Assembly: GCF_000017505.1 (NCBI RefSeq)
Contig: NC_009675.1
Location: 1,054,001 to 1,118,000, forward strand
Source: Anaeromyxobacter sp. Fw109-5
GTDB taxonomy: Bacteria; Myxococcota; Myxococcia; Myxococcales; Anaeromyxobacteraceae
DNA: 64,000 nucleotides
Direction of reading: 5' to 3'
In this document: positions 61,541 through 64,000 of the stretch, piece by piece
Layout: the number at the start of each line of letters is the position of its first letter
Numbering within the stretch: the stretch's first letter is position 1
Notes under the pieces: model-generated
The model's database searches: none
Told to the model about the DNA's origin: nothing
Seen by the model: only the letters and a program-made list of their open reading frames with translations
Program-made: the position numbers and the translations under genes

Positions 61541-62592
61541 GCCCCGCCGACCTGCTGGGCGGCGCCATCCTCGCCGCCCTCGTGCTGTACGCGCTGCTCG
61601 GCGGCGCCGACTTCGGCGGCGGGATCTGGGACCTGCTCGCGACCGGGCCGCGCCGGAAGGCCCAGCGCGACCTCGTCGAGCAGGCGATCGGGCCGATCTG
61701 GGAAGCCAACCACGTGTGGCTGATCCTCGTGATCGTCCTCCTCTTCACCTGCTTCCCGTCCGCGTTCGCGGCCATCTCGATCGCGCTCTTCGTGCCGCTC
61801 GTGCTGCTGCTGTTCGGGATCGTGCTGCGCGGCGCGGCGTTCACCTTCCGCACCTACGACCGGCCGGAGGACAAGGTCCAGGTGCGCTGGGGCCTGGTGT
61901 TCTCGTCCTCGTCGGTGCTGGCCCCGGTGGTGCTCGGGGTGGTCGTGGGCGCGATCGCCTCGGGGCGCCTCGCCGGGCCGCCCGAGGGGGTCGACCCGCT
62001 CGCCTGGCTCTCGCCGTTCCCGCTGTCCGTCGGGCTGTTCGCGGCGGCGCTCTTCGCCTTCCTCGCCGCGAGCTACCTCGCCGTCGAGGCGAAGGGCGAG
62101 CTCCAGGAGGACTTCCGGCGGCGCGCCATCGGCGCGGGGGGGGTGGTGTTCGGCGCGGCCGTGCTCGCCGGGGTCCTCTCCTGGTTCGACGCACCGCTCG
62201 TGTTCGCGGGGCTGACCCGGCGCGGCTTCTCCCTCCCGCTCCACGCGGCCACCGCCCTCGCGGCGGTGACGGCCTTCGCCGCGCTCTTCCGGCGGCGCTA
62301 CCGCCTCGCGCGCGCGGCGGCGGCCGCCCAGGTCACCCTCATCGTGCTCGGCTGGGGCGCCTCGCAGTACCCGTACCTCGTCGTGCCGGGGCTCACGCTC
62401 GCCGACGCCAGCGCGCCGCGCGCCACGCAGGTGGCCGTGCTCTGGGCGCTCGCGGCCGGCGCCGTGTTCCTCTTCCCCGCCCTCTACCTGCTCTTCCGCG
62501 TGTTCAAGGGGGAGCGCCCGCTCTCGGTCGTCGATCGCGCGACCCCCGGCGCAGGCGTCGGGGACCGCCCGCGCGCCCGCGGGGACGTGTAG
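61537..62592 (+). CDS. cydB: Cytochrome bd oxidase subunit II
   Basis: A 351-residue subunit with eight to nine membrane helices. YALLGGADFGGGIWDLLA and QAIGPIWEANHVWLILVIV are the hallmark CydB blocks; the second holds conserved Trp, Glu and His residues. The C-terminal helix is followed by a basic tail. The GTG overlaps the cydA stop. No CydX-type small subunit was found after it. Confidence 0.95.
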   Translation: MSPADLLGGAILAALVLYALLGGADFGGGIWDLLATGPRRKAQRDLVEQAIGPIWEANHVWLILVIVLLFTCFPSAFAAISIALFVPLVLLLFGIVLRGAAFTFRTYDRPEDKVQVRWGLVFSSSSVLAPVVLGVVVGAIASGRLAGPPEGVDPLAWLSPFPLSVGLFAAALFAFLAASYLAVEAKGELQEDFRRRAIGAGGVVFGAAVLAGVLSWFDAPLVFAGLTRRGFSLPLHAATALAAVTAFAALFRRRYRLARAAAAAQVTLIVLGWGASQYPYLVVPGLTLADASAPRATQVAVLWALAAGAVFLFPALYLLFRVFKGERPLSVVDRATPGAGVGDRPRARGDV

Positions 62593-62644
62593 GCGAGCGC
62601 ACCGACCGTGAGCGGTCGTCGCGGGCGGCGGGCGCCGCTCCCGA

Positions 62645-63691
62645 TCAGCGGCTCGCGACCTGAGCGAGGTCCGCGGCGAGCGCGCGGACGTCCGCCTCGG
62701 TCACGTCCCAGGCGCACATGAAGCGCGAGCCGCCGCCGATGAAGTCGTAGAAACGCCAGCCGCGCGCGCGGAGCGCCTCGCCGGCGCCCTCCGGCAGCGC
62801 CGCGAACACGGCGTTCGCCTGCCGGGGGTGGAGGAGGCGGACGCCCGGCACGGCGCGCAGCGCCGCCTCGAGCAGGGCGGCCATCTCGTTCGCGCGGCGC
62901 GCGTGGCGCAGCCAGGCCCCGTCGCGGAGCATGCCCACCCACGGCGCGGCGAGGAAGCGCATCTTGGAGGCGAGCTGCCCGGCCTGCTTGCAGCGGTAGT
63001 CGAACTCCGCGGCGAGGGCGCGGTCGAAGAACACCACCGCCTCGCCGACGGCCATGCCGTTCTTCGTCCCGCCGAAGCAGAGGACGTCCACGCCCGCCCT
63101 CCAGGTGAGCTCCTTCGGCGCCACGCCGAGGGCGGCGACCGCGTTCGCGAAGCGCGCGCCGTCCATGTGGACGCGGAGCCCGTGAGCCCGCGCCCGCTCG
63201 CCGATCGCCGCGATCTCCTCGGGCCGGTACACGGTCCCGAGCTCGGTGGCCTGGGTCAGCGAGACGACGCGCGGCTTCGGGTAGTGGATGTCGCTCCGCC
63301 GCTCGACCATGTGGTCCACGCCGGCCGGGTCGAGCTTCCCGTCCGCGCCGGGGAGGGTGAGGACCTTCGTCCCGTTGGAGAAGAACTCGGGCGCGCCGCA
63401 CTCGTCGGTCTCGACGTGGGCGGCCTCGTGGCAGAGGATCGAGTGGTAGGACTGACAGAGCGACGCGAGCGCGAGCGAGTTCGCGGAGGTGCCGTTGAAG
63501 ACGAAGAACACCTCGCAGTCGGCCTCGAAGGTCTCCCGGAGCAGGTCCGCCGCCGCCGTGGTCCAGCGGTCGTCGCCGTACCCGGGGGCGTGGCCGGCGT
63601 TCGCCTCGGCCATGGCCGCCCAGGCCTCCGGGCAGATGCCGGCGTAGTTGTCGCTCGCGAAGTGCCGCTGCGGCCCGTGCGTCGTCGTCAT
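62645..63691 (-). CDS. Low-specificity L-threonine aldolase
   Basis: A 348-residue PLP enzyme that splits L-threonine (and allo-threonine) into glycine and acetaldehyde. SDNYAGICPEAWAAM at the N-terminus, FFVFNGTSANSLAL, MDGARFANA and the PLP Lys in CFGGTKNGMAVGEA match the LtaE group. It converges with cydB, with 52 bp between. The gene name is left blank because close serine-specific relatives exist. Confidence 0.9.
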   Translation of the reverse strand: MTTTHGPQRHFASDNYAGICPEAWAAMAEANAGHAPGYGDDRWTTAAADLLRETFEADCEVFFVFNGTSANSLALASLCQSYHSILCHEAAHVETDECGAPEFFSNGTKVLTLPGADGKLDPAGVDHMVERRSDIHYPKPRVVSLTQATELGTVYRPEEIAAIGERARAHGLRVHMDGARFANAVAALGVAPKELTWRAGVDVLCFGGTKNGMAVGEAVVFFDRALAAEFDYRCKQAGQLASKMRFLAAPWVGMLRDGAWLRHARRANEMAALLEAALRAVPGVRLLHPRQANAVFAALPEGAGEALRARGWRFYDFIGGGSRFMCAWDVTEADVRALAADLAQVASR

Positions 63692-63748
63692 GGGCCGGGC
63701 ATCGTACGGCCGAGGCGCCCGGCGCGCCAGCGCGGCGGGGAGCCGCGC

Positions 63749-64000
63749 TCAGCGGTACGGGCGAACGGGCCGGATCTGCGAGGCGAGCTTCTCGGGGGCG
63801 ATGGCCGGCAGGCTGCACTGGCCGCGCTCGCACACGTAGGCGGTGACGCGGCCGCCGAGGGCGACCTTCTCGGCCGCCACGAGCGCCACCCGGCCGAGCC
63901 GCTCGATCGCCGCGCCCTCCGCCGCGCCCGCGAGCGCGCGGTTCGGCAGGAAGCTCCGCCGCAGCACCGCCAGGAACGGCTCGGGGGACGGGCCCTCCTC
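63749..64000 (-). CDS. C-terminal end of a YyaL/DUF255-like (thioredoxin domain) protein, partial
   Basis: Only the last 83 residues before the stop are in the window. The final block ALGGRVTAYVCERGQCSLPA, followed by AIAPEKLASQI, resembles the C-terminus of DUF255/YyaL (spermatogenesis-associated 20-like) proteins, which combine an N-terminal thioredoxin domain with an alpha/alpha barrel. The frame runs open to the right edge. Family call is tentative because so little is visible. Confidence 0.5.
   Translation of the reverse strand, partial: EEGPSPEPFLAVLRRSFLPNRALAGAAEGAAIERLGRVALVAAEKVALGGRVTAYVCERGQCSLPAIAPEKLASQIRPVRPYR

Overview
The window reads as a chromosomal segment of a high-GC (third positions almost always G or C), respiratory myxobacterium, most likely Anaeromyxobacter or a close relative. 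The reasons are the two NrfA nitrite reductases, an OmcA/MtrC-type decahaem lipoprotein, several other c-type cytochromes, a cytochrome bd oxidase, non-homologous end joining genes, PHA-related genes and many TPR proteins. The assignment is inferred from gene content, not from a database match. No phage, plasmid, transposase or CRISPR array is visible. Coding density is high, and no stretch longer than about 300 bases lacks a gene.

Layout. 1-9.5 kb: the 3' part of an NhaP2-type antiporter, a radical SAM protein divergent from an XRE-cupin regulator, an MshEN-receiver-TPR protein, two small genes, a glycosyltransferase, an OmpA-like protein, an NfeD/SPFH pair and a DUF4142 protein. 9.5-14 kb: a MerR-TPR protein, then ku and ligD divergent across 30 bp. 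14-19.4 kb: small proteins, an MscS channel, tRNA-Ala(CGC), a large TPR protein and a lipoprotein. 19.4-24 kb: a ctaB-ABC-DUF420 operon. Its ABC gene carries an odd repeat-built linker. 24-29 kb: ttcA-deoC, deoB and an S9 peptidase.

29.2-46 kb is an anaerobic respiration island and the most unusual part. On the minus strand lies nrfH-nrfA-(small ORF)-napD-octahaem cytochrome. A second minus-strand operon encodes a CX4CH lipoprotein, an outer-membrane barrel with its own CXXCH, a monohaem cytochrome and a translationally coupled SpoIIE phosphatase / HATPase / STAS partner switch. The decahaem OmcA/MtrC homologue is transcribed divergently from it. A second nrfA follows, then an NtrC-type regulator and a histidine kinase with a CXXCH in its sensor domain. 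Together these suggest nitrite/nitrogen-oxide reduction to ammonium, electron exchange across the outer membrane, and redox-responsive control.

46-64 kb: metY, an acyl-CoA synthetase, a TPR lipoprotein, yjbQ, two tandem ArsA-like ATPases, a phasin-like protein followed at once by an orphan ParA, phaR, a zinc-ribbon protein rich in DPF motifs, tatA, a glycerophosphodiesterase, an outer-membrane protein, cydAB, a threonine aldolase and the 3' end of a YyaL/DUF255-like gene at the right edge.

Functions rest on motifs read by eye. Start codons are uncertain where stated.
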